A DNA stretch of 45,556 nt from an uncultured Pseudobdellovibrionaceae bacterium. GTDB taxonomy: Bacteria; Bdellovibrionota; Bdellovibrionia; Bdellovibrionales; JAMPXM01. The notes beneath the pieces are model-generated. The model was given only the letters and a program-made list of their open reading frames with translations. It had not been told where the DNA came from and made no database searches. The stretch lies in NCBI GenBank assembly GCA_934277865.1, contig CAKQVW010000001.1, forward strand, positions 1 to 45,556. The letters run 5' to 3'. How positions within the stretch are numbered: position 1 is the first letter of the stretch; each line of letters opens with the position of its first letter. Made by a program: the position numbers and the translations under genes. Shown one piece after another: positions 1 to 8,941 of this stretch.

Positions 1-27
1 TGCGCTCGATGAGCGTTGAGATGCCGG

Positions 28-1776
28 TTATTGGAAACCTTCGTCTGAATAGGCGCGACGACTGACGGTCGTGCGATTGAGATCGAGGTAAAACTCGGCT
101 GCGGTCGCGCCTATCTGCGGATGACGGAAGTGAACGTCAAAAACATCGCGATAGCGTTTTGGATTTCCTATAGTGGCACTGGTTTCAACGTTCACGAGTA
201 TCATTCGAGAAGCGATGTCGTCGCTGAGTTTTGCGACATAGCGGGCAATATGGCGACCAGACACGTAGACGATGATCGGGGACTCGGGCTGTGCCCGAAG
301 GGCACGAGTGATGTCTTCCATTTTTGATTGGCGCAAATGGTAGCTCTTAATTTTATAGCCGGCGGCTCTGTTCCTAAATGATGTGATGAAATCCAATCGT
401 GAAGACAGTACCAGGATCGGATCGTTGGATGCTCGAATTTTTTCGAACTCGAGTTCGTCAGCGGGCCGACGTTCGCGACGGTTTCGAACTGCGGCCTTGA
501 TCACGGCGTCGCCGAGTTCGACAAAATCCCGATGAAGAAGATTCTTTCGAAGTTCGTCTTGCGTAGCAAGGTGGAGCTTGGCTGGGATGTACGCGCGCTT
601 TGCGGCAGCGATTCTGCCAAGGGCTTCTTCTACACGTGAGCGCGAAAGTTTTCCCGTCTCGAGGGCTGTCTCGAGGGCCTTTAGGACCTCCCGCTGCATC
701 TGGCGACTCCATGCGATCATGACCATGTCGGCGCCGGCTTCAATCGCTCGAACCGCTCGTTGTCCGATATTCTTCTCTGCGGATGCGCCAGCCATTTCAA
801 TATCGTCCGTCATAACCAAGGGACTTTTTGCGATTGTGTCTCGAAGAAGATCCGTGATGATAGGTTTAGAGAATGTTGCGGGAACCCCCGTGGGATCGAG
901 CTCCGGGAATGCGACGTGTGCCAACATAATTCCCCAGGGACGTTTCATGCTTTTTGCCAGAGCGAAGTACGGAACGAGGTCGCGTTTGGTCAACGCATCC
1001 AAGGTGGAATTGTTATAGGCGGCGACAAGATGTGAATCGCCGGACGCATTGCCGTGACCGGGGAAATGTTTTGCGATTGGTAGCACGTTCATGTCCTGTA
1101 GACCTTGAGCAACAGCGGTTGTCATTTCCGAAACAAGCTGTGCGTTGCTTCCGAAGCTCCGAGTGCCGAGAAAGCGATCTGTGTTCGGGTCGGAGACATC
1201 CACGACGGGCGCCAGGTTGACGTTGATGCCGAGTGCTTTCAAAAGGCGTCCGGTCGCAACACCTGATTTTCTGGCGACCGCAATGTCTCGCGTTCTTGCA
1301 ATTGCTAGCGCCGATGGAAGAGTTGGAGAGTGTCGAATGCGAATGACATTCCCACCCTCTTGGTCGATGGCGACAAGCAGGGGAGAGCGTGAAACTTTCA
1401 TCGATAGTTCTTGGGCTGCGTGGTTCAGAAGGGAAACTTGTCTGGCGGACCGGACGTTTCGGCCGAATAGGAGAATGGCGCCAGGTTTGGTTTCGCGGAT
1501 CACCTCGGCGAGACCGTCGTTTAAGGAAGTCCCCTTGAAGCCGACAATCAAAAGTTGACCAAGTGGTAGCGAAGGAAGTGGCATCTTGCTCAAATTGGCC
1601 GATTGAACACTTGCATGTGATGGGGTGTTCGCGATTGGCTTAAGTGCGGGCGCCGTCGATAGAGGGACTTCATCCGTGCGATAAAGCTCTGCTTCTAGCT
1701 CTTCCATATCGGTTAATGCCGATGCGTTGGTCATCGACCCGAAAACGGTGAGGAGCAGAAAAAGAAGTAGGTTCAT
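28..1776 (-). CDS. Secreted GH3 beta-N-acetylhexosaminidase-like protein (NagZ-type domain with extra C-terminal domain)
   Basis: The 582-residue product starts with a signal peptide (hydrophobic residues 2-13, likely cleavage after the Ala near residue 20). Residues about 70-400 are a glycoside hydrolase family 3 barrel. DQEGG at 138-142 and KHFPGHG at 236-242, followed by DSH at 247-249, form the Asp-His catalytic dyad typical of NagZ. TDDIEM at 323-328 holds the Asp nucleophile. The family normally releases GlcNAc from peptidoglycan fragments. Cytoplasmic NagZ is about 340 residues; this protein is longer, with a C-terminal domain from about 440 to 582 resembling the second domain of larger GH3 enzymes. 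The signal peptide implies periplasmic or extracellular action, for instance wall recycling or digestion of another cell's wall. The exact substrate is inferred. It is transcribed away from the downstream window edge and has no obvious operon partner. Confidence 0.85.
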   Translation of the reverse strand: MNLLLFLLLTVFGSMTNASALTDMEELEAELYRTDEVPLSTAPALKPIANTPSHASVQSANLSKMPLPSLPLGQLLIVGFKGTSLNDGLAEVIRETKPGAILLFGRNVRSARQVSLLNHAAQELSMKVSRSPLLVAIDQEGGNVIRIRHSPTLPSALAIARTRDIAVARKSGVATGRLLKALGINVNLAPVVDVSDPNTDRFLGTRSFGSNAQLVSEMTTAVAQGLQDMNVLPIAKHFPGHGNASGDSHLVAAYNNSTLDALTKRDLVPYFALAKSMKRPWGIMLAHVAFPELDPTGVPATFSKPIITDLLRDTIAKSPLVMTDDIEMAGASAEKNIGQRAVRAIEAGADMVMIAWSRQMQREVLKALETALETGKLSRSRVEEALGRIAAAKRAYIPAKLHLATQDELRKNLLHRDFVELGDAVIKAAVRNRRERRPADELEFEKIRASNDPILVLSSRLDFITSFRNRAAGYKIKSYHLRQSKMEDITRALRAQPESPIIVYVSGRHIARYVAKLSDDIASRMILVNVETSATIGNPKRYRDVFDVHFRHPQIGATAAEFYLDLNRTTVSRRAYSDEGFQ

Positions 1777-1884
1777 GCAGCCACTAGGATACTAAAGACG
1801 ATGACAATTCGCCTTTACACCTAGGGCTAGCTCGACCTCGTCTGGTCTTAAGAACTGAAGTCGACACCGGCAGCAACAACGATC

Positions 1885-2832
1885 TCAAAACAAAAATTGA
1901 ACTACGACTTCTGGATGCAGAGAAGACTGGTAGTACCTGCCATAGTAGTAAGCTCCGCGAGAATCTTGAAAAACCTCATCACTTGATTGACCTACATGAG
2001 CTAGAGCTTCCCAGGGCTTTTGACGCAGGTGCCAGCTGAAGCTTACGCCAAGTTGTACAAAGATGCTATTTAGATCGACTTGGAAGGAGAGCCCCAAGTG
2101 GCCTGCCGGATAAATTGCAGTAATAGCTAGAAGCCCAGCCTCAAGGTTCAGTTTTGAATTCGGGCTGGTAACAATTCTTAACAACAATGAGGCGTCAACT
2201 TGTCCCTTAATATCTGGAGTGCCTGGATTAATTCTCAGGGAATACGGACGATCTTCGTTGAAAAAGTAGGAATACTTAAATCCATAAACGATTGAAAAGT
2301 CGGAAAACTGATGTGTTTCAATAAAATTTATCGCAGCTACTTCAAAGCTATATCCATCTACGAGCGATTGGTAGGCTTCTAATTCCTGGTAGCTTGTTGG
2401 ATTTGAAGTTCGCCTTAGACTAATTATTTCAGATGATTGATACGGACAGAAGAAATCGCCATCTTGTTTGCATTCGAGAAATGGTCGAGAACGTGGAAGT
2501 GTCCGAAAGTATGAAAGAAGAGTGGCTCTGCTATCACCATCTGAATCTCGATGACCAAACTTAATGTGAATGTTGGCGGCCTCATAATTAACAAACAACC
2601 AGGGACTTGTAGCTAATGTAATTTGGTTCGAAACACCGCAGCCGAGAACGTAGTTTCCGATGGTGCATTGGCCACTTTTTAGCAAATCTGAGGATTGAGT
2701 TTGATTGTGCCCAAAACCTTCGAAAGCTATAGCCGTCCGCATCACAAAAACAACAGCGCTTGCGAACAAAATTCGCAAAAAAATACAGAAACTAATTCGG
2801 GATAAGCTTCTCAATGATTTGTAGCTCCTCAT
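1885..2832 (-). CDS. Hypothetical probable outer-membrane protein, AT-rich
   Basis: I do not recognise the family. The product has a basic N-terminus and a hydrophobic stretch (about residues 16-37) ending near AIAFEG, which looks like a signal peptide. The rest alternates polar and hydrophobic residues, and the C-terminus is VVVQFLF, ending in Phe as outer-membrane beta-barrels usually do. The first ATG lies inside the 3' end of mfd, an overlap of 41 nt. A TTG at 2812-2814 sits 10 nt after a GAGGAG and is a better supported start, giving a protein six residues shorter. A counted 120-base stretch (2221-2340) has 36% GC, well below a nuo sample at 58%, which suggests transferred or relaxed sequence. 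It may be expressed by read-through from mfd. Confidence 0.6.
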   Translation of the reverse strand: MRSYKSLRSLSRISFCIFLRILFASAVVFVMRTAIAFEGFGHNQTQSSDLLKSGQCTIGNYVLGCGVSNQITLATSPWLFVNYEAANIHIKFGHRDSDGDSRATLLSYFRTLPRSRPFLECKQDGDFFCPYQSSEIISLRRTSNPTSYQELEAYQSLVDGYSFEVAAINFIETHQFSDFSIVYGFKYSYFFNEDRPYSLRINPGTPDIKGQVDASLLLRIVTSPNSKLNLEAGLLAITAIYPAGHLGLSFQVDLNSIFVQLGVSFSWHLRQKPWEALAHVGQSSDEVFQDSRGAYYYGRYYQSSLHPEVVVQFLF

Positions 2833-5800
2833 AGATTTTCGGCCAGGTGATGGTGTCCATGCGGATGTTGAGTCGCATGTCTGGAGTCAAGCTGATTCGT
2901 CCCTTTTCGCGGTTCGTAAGTTGAACGATCTCTTGTGGAGGAACTTTTGTCTGTGCTGTAAAGGCCAGTGAAATCGCTTTCGGCCCGGAACTTAAATCGC
3001 GAATGCCGAGCTTGCGACAAAGCGAGCGAATAAGCATGAGGCCAAGAAGGTTGATGACTTGTTCGGGTGGCCGGCCGAACTGATCGGACATCTGTTCTTC
3101 GATGCGATCCAGATCCTCGGGTGATTCGATTTGCGAGAGCGTGCGATACCAGGCCAGGCGAATTCGGATGTCCGGCATGTAGGTGTCGGGAATAAGAGCC
3201 TGAATGCGAACGTTGATGTCGGGCTCGATGTTCTCGATGATCTCTTCGCCTTTAAGCTCTTTGATCGTTTCTTCCAGGAGTTCGAGGTACATCTCGTAGC
3301 CGACCGCTTCGATGTGGCCGGATTGATCTTCACCAAGAAGATTTCCCGCTCCGCGAAGCTCGAGGTCGTGGTGGGCAATGGTAATGCCGCTTCCCAGCGC
3401 CGTGTTTTCTTGGATCACTTTCAAGCGTTCTTGAGCATCTTTTTCGATGCGTTTGTTGGGTGGAATCAAGAGGTAGCAGTAAGCGCGCTCTTTTGAGCGG
3501 CCGACGCGACCACGCAGCTGGTACAGCTGACTTAAGCCAAGCTGATGAGCATTATCGATGAACATCGTGTTGGCGCGCGGGTTGTCGATGCCGGATTCGA
3601 TGATCGTGGTGCTTAAGAGAACGTCGATCTCGTGATTGAAGAAGGCCACCATCGTCGCCTCGAGTTCGTGCTCGTCCATTTGTCCGTGACCGATGCGAAT
3701 GCGGGCGTTGGGCACGAGTTTTCGTAGCGTGTCGGCGACTCCGTAGATCGATTGAACGCGGTTGTGGAGGAAGAATACCTGACCGCCGCGTTGAATTTCG
3801 GATTCAATACCGCGACGGATGGTTTCTTCGTCGAATTTGCAGACAAAGGTGCGCGTTGGCAGGCGATTAACCGGTGCTGTGTTGATGAGGCTGAGATCGC
3901 GGATGCCGATCAGGGACATGTTCAGTGTACGCGGAATCGGTGTCGCGGAAAGAGTGAGGGTATCGACTCCGACTTTCAGCTTTCGGATCTTTTCTTTGTG
4001 TCCAACGCCGAAGCGCTGTTCTTCGTCGATGATTAAAAGACCAAGCTCTTTGAATTCGATGTCTTTGGACAGCAAACGGTGTGTTCCAACGAGAATATCG
4101 ACTTTCCCGTCTTTGACTTCGGCGATCGTTTTGCGTTGCTCGGCCGGCGGAACAAAGCGATTGAGCGCGCGGATATTGACGGGCCAATTGCGGAATCGCT
4201 TTTGGAATGTCTCCAAATGCTGGAAGCTCAACACCGTTGTTGGCGCCAGAACGGCGATTTGCTTTCGACCTTGAATGGCTTTGAAGGCCGCTCGCATAGC
4301 AACCTCGGTTTTTCCGAAACCGACGTCGCCGCATACGAGGCGATCCATCGGTTTTTCGGTCGCCATGTCGTGCACGATGGCGTTGATCGCCTTTAGTTGG
4401 TCGTCCGTTTCATCGTAGGGAAAGCTTGATTCAAAGAGATCAAATTCCCCGTTGGCCTTCTCGTCGTGCGGAAATGGAGGGCGAATGCTTTGCGCGCGTT
4501 TTGCGTAAAGCTGCAAGAGCTCTCCGGCGAGTTCGCGTAGCTGGCTTCGGACTTTGATTTTTGTTTTCGCCCAGCCTGTGCCGCCGAGTTTGTCGATCAG
4601 AGCTTCGCCGCCCGGGCCGGAATACTTCTGAATCTGCGCGATTCGATAGATCGGGAGATAAAGCTTGTCGCCCTCTTTATAGGAGAGAGCCAGGAATTCG
4701 CCTTCGATGCCGTTTACGCTCATGCGTTTGAGGCCTTCGTAAACCCCAATTCCGTGTTGAACGTGAACGACCTTGTCGCCGACCTGCAGGTCCGTAAACG
4801 CAATTGCCGCCGTGAAGTCTTTAAATGTCTCGTTGACGGCGGTGGCCTTTTCGCGGCGGCGTGATTTTCTCCCGAAAAAATCTTCGTCCCTTAAAAAGAC
4901 GAGATGCTCTTCTGGCACGCGAAAACTGGAGTCGAGCACCCGAGGTACCAAAGTCACAAGCTTTTGATCGTCGTGCTGTCGGCGCTTGATGGCCACCCAA
5001 TCGAAGTCCTCATGCGCGAGAATCTCTATTCGCCAATCTTGCTTTTCCAGAGTGGCAGCAAGTCGCTGCGACTGGGCGGCTGTGCCGGCGGCGACCACAA
5101 CAGTTTCTTCGCGTTCGCGCCAGGATTGCAGGCGTGCGAGAGCTTCTACTCCAGCTGGATTCTGAGGAGTTGGCGGTGCAAAGCGAAGGTCGATGGTCGA
5201 GAGTTTGAGCTGGGAGGATGTGTCGCTCGGGTCGGCTTCATTCGGGGACGAACCAAAATCGGCGATGCGATTGTCGTCCGAGGCAAAGGGGTCTTGATCG
5301 ATCGCCAATTTGGAGACGGTGATGGTTGCTTTGATGTGATCAAAGTTCCAGTTTTCAAGCGGACGGTAGAGAGAATCGGGGTTGGGGCAGATCGCAAGAT
5401 TTTGTGAAGCTTTGAACTCTCGTTTGACGGACTCTTCCAGCGTGTCGCCAGCCCGAGCCGTTTCGATGGGGTTGACCATCCAAACTGCGAGGTCGCTATT
5501 CACATGATCCAGCGGGCATTCAAAGGTTTCGTGAAAATAGGGGAGCAGGAAATCAATTCCCGGGAAAAGGTGACCCTGGGCAAGTGAGTGCAGAACAACT
5601 TGTGCTTCCGATTCGTCGACGCTGGCGTCCGCCGACGCCTTGCGCTTTTCGAGGTCCTGACGAAATAGCCGTGTCGAGCGTTCGCGGATCTCGTCATTGA
5701 AAACAAACTCCTTGGCAGGAAGAACCACGGCTTCACGAATTTCGTCGTCAGACCGTTGGGTCGCTGGATCGAAGTGCCGAATGGATTCGATGGTGTCGCC

Positions 5801-6379
5801 AAACAGATCAAAACGAATCGGACGGTCGTGAGCTGGCGAAAAAATATCGACCACGGAGCCTCGGATCGCAAACGTGGCGACGTCTTCGACAAGGGGAGAG
5901 GCCGTGTATCCCAGTCGCGTGAGCTGTTCGGCTAGAGTTTGGGAAATCTCGTCACCTTTTCGGAACTTAAAGGTGGCGCCCTGCAGGCTTTGTTGAGGAA
6001 TAGTGCGCTGCGAAACGGATTCGACAGTGGCGGTGTAAAACTGAAACGGGCGAATATTTCGAACATGGTGAATCCAAGAGACACGGTCGGCGACGGTTCG
6101 TGGGTTTGGATAAAGTCCCGAGTACGGCGTGACATCAAAGGACGGGAGGTGCCGCACGCTCCAAGAGTTGCTGAAAAAATCAACAGCTCGATGAAACTGA
6201 CGGGCCTCTTCGTCGGTGGCAAAGACCAAAACGTGGGATTCGGGATGATCGGAAGAAGTAAGAAGCATGGCCAGAACATCGGGGGAATCGAAGCCCGAAA
6301 CTTCAATTCGGCGTTCGCCACTTTCTCGGGCACGTCGGATTCCAGCCAAGGTGTGAATCTGAAGAACGGAATGGTTCAT
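2792..6379 (-). CDS. mfd: Transcription-repair coupling factor Mfd
   Basis: The full-length 1195-residue Mfd removes RNA polymerase stalled at DNA lesions and recruits UvrA. The N-terminal third carries the UvrB-like domains. The RNA polymerase interaction domain is recognisable around VGDKVVHVQHGIGVYEGLK. The superfamily 2 translocase motor follows, with a Walker A motif CGDVGFGKTEVA, the DEEQ box in LLIIDEEQRFG, and motif III/VI segments such as LSATPIPRTL and QLRGRVGRS. The C-terminal TRCF domain is intact. Length is close to the usual 1150 residues. A purine-rich AAAGGAAG about 12 nt upstream may be the ribosome site. It is divergent from the nuo operon, with 126 bp between the two start codons. 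The 3' end overlaps the start of the next minus-strand gene. Confidence 0.97.
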   Translation of the reverse strand: MNHSVLQIHTLAGIRRARESGERRIEVSGFDSPDVLAMLLTSSDHPESHVLVFATDEEARQFHRAVDFFSNSWSVRHLPSFDVTPYSGLYPNPRTVADRVSWIHHVRNIRPFQFYTATVESVSQRTIPQQSLQGATFKFRKGDEISQTLAEQLTRLGYTASPLVEDVATFAIRGSVVDIFSPAHDRPIRFDLFGDTIESIRHFDPATQRSDDEIREAVVLPAKEFVFNDEIRERSTRLFRQDLEKRKASADASVDESEAQVVLHSLAQGHLFPGIDFLLPYFHETFECPLDHVNSDLAVWMVNPIETARAGDTLEESVKREFKASQNLAICPNPDSLYRPLENWNFDHIKATITVSKLAIDQDPFASDDNRIADFGSSPNEADPSDTSSQLKLSTIDLRFAPPTPQNPAGVEALARLQSWREREETVVVAAGTAAQSQRLAATLEKQDWRIEILAHEDFDWVAIKRRQHDDQKLVTLVPRVLDSSFRVPEEHLVFLRDEDFFGRKSRRREKATAVNETFKDFTAAIAFTDLQVGDKVVHVQHGIGVYEGLKRMSVNGIEGEFLALSYKEGDKLYLPIYRIAQIQKYSGPGGEALIDKLGGTGWAKTKIKVRSQLRELAGELLQLYAKRAQSIRPPFPHDEKANGEFDLFESSFPYDETDDQLKAINAIVHDMATEKPMDRLVCGDVGFGKTEVAMRAAFKAIQGRKQIAVLAPTTVLSFQHLETFQKRFRNWPVNIRALNRFVPPAEQRKTIAEVKDGKVDILVGTHRLLSKDIEFKELGLLIIDEEQRFGVGHKEKIRKLKVGVDTLTLSATPIPRTLNMSLIGIRDLSLINTAPVNRLPTRTFVCKFDEETIRRGIESEIQRGGQVFFLHNRVQSIYGVADTLRKLVPNARIRIGHGQMDEHELEATMVAFFNHEIDVLLSTTIIESGIDNPRANTMFIDNAHQLGLSQLYQLRGRVGRSKERAYCYLLIPPNKRIEKDAQERLKVIQENTALGSGITIAHHDLELRGAGNLLGEDQSGHIEAVGYEMYLELLEETIKELKGEEIIENIEPDINVRIQALIPDTYMPDIRIRLAWYRTLSQIESPEDLDRIEEQMSDQFGRPPEQVINLLGLMLIRSLCRKLGIRDLSSGPKAISLAFTAQTKVPPQEIVQLTNREKGRISLTPDMRLNIRMDTITWPKIYEELQIIEKLIPN

Positions 6380-6435
6380 AAGTGTGTGGAACTTCCTTTG
6401 GACCGCATCGCAGCAAATCCTTGTAATCTCAGTTC

Positions 6436-6464
6436 TTGGAATCCGCGTCGTGCCTCAGTATAAG
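6436..6464 (+). promoter_or_regulatory. Sigma70-like promoter of the nuo operon
   Basis: TTGGAA at 6436-6441 (4/6 match to the -35 consensus) is separated by exactly 17 nt from TATAAG at 6459-6464 (5/6 match to the -10 consensus). It would start transcription near 6471, about 35 nt before the nuoA ATG, leaving room for the AGGAG ribosome site at about 6495-6499. It lies in the divergent mfd-nuoA gap. This is pattern matching only. Confidence 0.6.
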
Positions 6465-6505
6465 GAGCTAAACGCATCACGGAGTCTCAACTTTAGGAGC
6501 CTACC

Positions 6506-6907
6506 ATGTCCCCAGTCGTCGCACCTGCAACGGCATCGAGTCTGTTGCCCGTCATCATCTTGGCAGTCATCGTTGTCGCATTCGGTCTTGTTATCGTCTT
6601 CGGTACATCCTTACTTGGTCCGAAGAGAGCGGTAAAGTCCAAGGCGCAAATGATGCCTTACGAGTGCGGAATTCCCGGAACCGAAACAAACGACACCAAG
6701 ATCTCGATCAAGTTTTACCTGACGGCGATCCTCTTCATTCTCTTCGATATCGAAATCATCTTCATGTATCCGTGGGCAATCAAGTTCTTGGATTCCATCA
6801 AAGAAGGTTTGGGTGGCTACATGTTGGCGACGATGGGCGTGTTTGTTCTGCTCTTCGTTGTGGGTTTGGTTTGGGAAGTAAAATCGAAAGCGCTCGACTG
6901 GAAGTAA
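6506..6907 (+). CDS. nuoA: NADH-quinone oxidoreductase subunit A
   Basis: This is the 133-residue small membrane subunit of complex I, located at the junction between the quinone site and the membrane arm. It has three predicted membrane helices (about residues 11-33, 69-90 and 98-120). The loop between helices 1 and 2 carries the conserved MMPYECGIPG, including the Cys used as a conformational marker. FDIEI, with its conserved acidic residues, lies in helix 2. A good AGGAG ribosome site precedes the ATG. It is first in the operon, and the next gene starts 4 nt after its stop. There is no nuoB or nuoC/D behind it, unlike the common 14-gene order. Confidence 0.95.
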   Translation: MSPVVAPATASSLLPVIILAVIVVAFGLVIVFGTSLLGPKRAVKSKAQMMPYECGIPGTETNDTKISIKFYLTAILFILFDIEIIFMYPWAIKFLDSIKEGLGGYMLATMGVFVLLFVVGLVWEVKSKALDWK

Positions 6908-6911
6908 GCTA

Positions 6912-8063
6912 ATGGGAAAAGACGTTTTTGAAGTAACAGTAAATATTCTGAAGATGTTCGTCATCTTCCTGATGATGGTACAGGCCGTGCCGATTCTCGT
7001 TTGGTTGGAGCGCCGAGGTTCGGCTTTCATCCAAAACCGATTGGGGCCAAACCGCATTGGACCTTTGGGGCTTTTGCAGCTGCTTGCGGATGCCGTGAAG
7101 TTCTTGTTCAAACAGTCGTTTGTTCCAGAGAAGAGCGTTGCGCCTCTTTACTATTTTGCGCCAGTTATGGCGTTGATCCCGGGTGCTCTGGCGTTCAACT
7201 CGATTCCGCTCTCGATCCCTATTAATATTCAACCATTTGAAATGGCTGGCCAGACATGGGGACCGTATACGTTTGCATTCCAAGGTTACGACCTTGGAAT
7301 CGGCATCGTCTTTATCCTCGGGATCTCTTCGCTCGCGGTTTACGGATTGATGATGGCGGGCTGGGGTTCTTCGAACAAGTACTCGCTGATGGGTGCGGTT
7401 CGTGCGACAGCTCAGGCGATTTCTTACGAACTCGCGCTTTCGCTTTCGCTAGTCGGAATTCTGATGGTTTACGGTACGTTCTCGTTCCGTGAGATCGTCG
7501 ACATTCAGACGGGCCCGCTGACATTCAAAGCGTTTGGCGCCGAGCATATCGTGAGCTGGCTTCCTAACTGGGGAATCTTCTTTCAGCCGTTGGGTGCACT
7601 GATCTTCTTCGCGGCGACGTTCGCTGAAGCTAACCGTTTGCCGTTTGACTTGCCAGAGGCGGAAGGTGAATTGGTCGCGGGATTCCACACGGAATATGCC
7701 GGATTCAATCTACTTTTGTTCTACATCGGTGAATACGGCCACATGATGGTCGCAAGTGCGTTGCTCGCAACATTCTATTTTGGCGGTTATTCGTTCCCTG
7801 GATTGAATCCAGCAGACGTTTTGACCTACATGCAAAGCGTGACGGGTGGAGCGAACTCTGCGTCGATTTTGACCGCTGTGGTTTTCCATCTCGTGCTGCT
7901 GGCGAAGGTTGCGATCTTCCTGTGGATCTTCATCCACGTGCGCTGGACACTGCCGCGTTTCCGTTATGACCACCTGATGAGCCTCGGTTGGAAAACAATG
8001 TTGCCTTGGGCGCTCGCAAACGCGTGCCTCACGGCTATTTGGATGTGGCTGGGCCACCGTTAA
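6912..8063 (+). CDS. nuoH: NADH-quinone oxidoreductase subunit H
   Basis: The 383-residue subunit forms most of the quinone-binding chamber and the first proton path of complex I. About eight membrane helices are visible. Conserved signatures include LVWLERRGSAFIQNRLGPNR near the N-terminus, the loop LPFDLPEAEGELVAGFHTEY with its acidic residues, and the C-terminal RWTLPRFRYD. Length is slightly above the usual 325-350 residues; the extra sequence is in the loop near residue 85-110 and around residue 200. It lies directly behind nuoA and 15 nt before nuoJ, so it is clearly co-transcribed. Confidence 0.95.
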   Translation: MGKDVFEVTVNILKMFVIFLMMVQAVPILVWLERRGSAFIQNRLGPNRIGPLGLLQLLADAVKFLFKQSFVPEKSVAPLYYFAPVMALIPGALAFNSIPLSIPINIQPFEMAGQTWGPYTFAFQGYDLGIGIVFILGISSLAVYGLMMAGWGSSNKYSLMGAVRATAQAISYELALSLSLVGILMVYGTFSFREIVDIQTGPLTFKAFGAEHIVSWLPNWGIFFQPLGALIFFAATFAEANRLPFDLPEAEGELVAGFHTEYAGFNLLLFYIGEYGHMMVASALLATFYFGGYSFPGLNPADVLTYMQSVTGGANSASILTAVVFHLVLLAKVAIFLWIFIHVRWTLPRFRYDHLMSLGWKTMLPWALANACLTAIWMWLGHR

Positions 8064-8078
8064 GAGAGGAAAATTCTG

Positions 8079-8618
8079 ATGCCGGTTCTTTCTGAAAATC
8101 TCTTGTTCTTTATCTTGGCGGGACTCACGATTTTTTCGGGTTTGATGGTCATCCTTCAAACCAATCCAATCTTCTGCGCTCTCGCACTTGCGATGACGAT
8201 GATCTCGATCGCCGGGATCTTTGCGTCGCTGGGAGCATGGTTTGTCGCCGGCGTTCAGTTGATCGTCTACGCGGGCGCCGTCATGGTTCTCTTTGTCATG
8301 GTACTGATGCTCTTTGACCTCAAAGACGAAGTTCGGGCGTTTTCGCGCGGGCTGGTTTCTGGTTTCGTCAAAATAGCGTCGGTCGGAATTATTGGCGGCG
8401 TTGTCACGGCGGCAATCTGGATGTCGGCGGAAACAGTGTTCCCAACGACACCGTCTGGGTTGCAGGTGTCGGCGACACAGTCGACCAAACAGCTCGCGGA
8501 CTTGCTGTTTAAAAAGTACATCTTCTCGTTCGAAGCGATGGGGGCCTTGCTCTTGATCATCGCGATTGGCGCGGTGGCACTCTCGCGCATCCAAGGAGGA
8601 ACTCATGCCGATCGCTGA
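8079..8618 (+). CDS. nuoJ: NADH-quinone oxidoreductase subunit J
   Basis: This 179-residue membrane subunit of complex I has five predicted helices. The third helix contains GVQLIVYAGAVMVLFVMVLM, the family signature around the pi-bulge helix that couples quinone chemistry to proton pumping. A loop and a last helix follow (about 110-175). A purine-rich GAGAGG precedes the ATG. The 3' end overlaps nuoK by 14 nt, which suggests translational coupling. The expected neighbour nuoI is absent between nuoH and nuoJ. Confidence 0.94.
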   Translation: MPVLSENLLFFILAGLTIFSGLMVILQTNPIFCALALAMTMISIAGIFASLGAWFVAGVQLIVYAGAVMVLFVMVLMLFDLKDEVRAFSRGLVSGFVKIASVGIIGGVVTAAIWMSAETVFPTTPSGLQVSATQSTKQLADLLFKKYIFSFEAMGALLLIIAIGAVALSRIQGGTHADR

Positions 8619-8937
8619 TTCATTGGCAAACGTCGGTCTTAGCCACTATCTGGTTTTGTCGGCGATCCTTTTTACGTTTGGACTACTGGGCGTTTTGCTT
8701 CGTCGCAACGTCATCGTGATTCTGATGTCGATCGAATTGATGTTGAACGCGGTCAATATCTCGTTTGTTGCGTTTTCGCGTTACTCGCCGAACGGCAACA
8801 TGGACGGCCAGGCGATGGTTTTCTTCGTCATGACGATTGCGGCGGCAGAAGCGGCCGTTGGTCTCGCACTGGCGACGACGATTTTTAAGAAATTCCGTGA
8901 AGTGAACATCCGCTACTTTGAGCATCTGAAGGGCTAG
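8605..8937 (+). CDS. nuoK: NADH-quinone oxidoreductase subunit K
   Basis: The product is 110 residues with three membrane helices, homologous to MrpC antiporter subunits. The conserved glutamates are present in LMSIELMLNAVN (helix 2) and in AAAEAAVGLALA (helix 3). I chose the ATG at 8605, which gives MPIADSL and has AAGGAGG seven nt upstream. An in-frame TTG at 8566 would add 13 polar residues unlike the family. It overlaps the end of nuoJ by 14 nt and ends 4 nt before nuoL. Confidence 0.95.
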   Translation: MPIADSLANVGLSHYLVLSAILFTFGLLGVLLRRNVIVILMSIELMLNAVNISFVAFSRYSPNGNMDGQAMVFFVMTIAAAEAAVGLALATTIFKKFREVNIRYFEHLKG

Positions 8938-8941
8938 CGCT

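Noticed and set aside
7710..8606. 298-residue minus-strand frame across nuoH and nuoJ
   Set aside because: It has the composition typical of an antisense shadow and crosses two well-supported genes.
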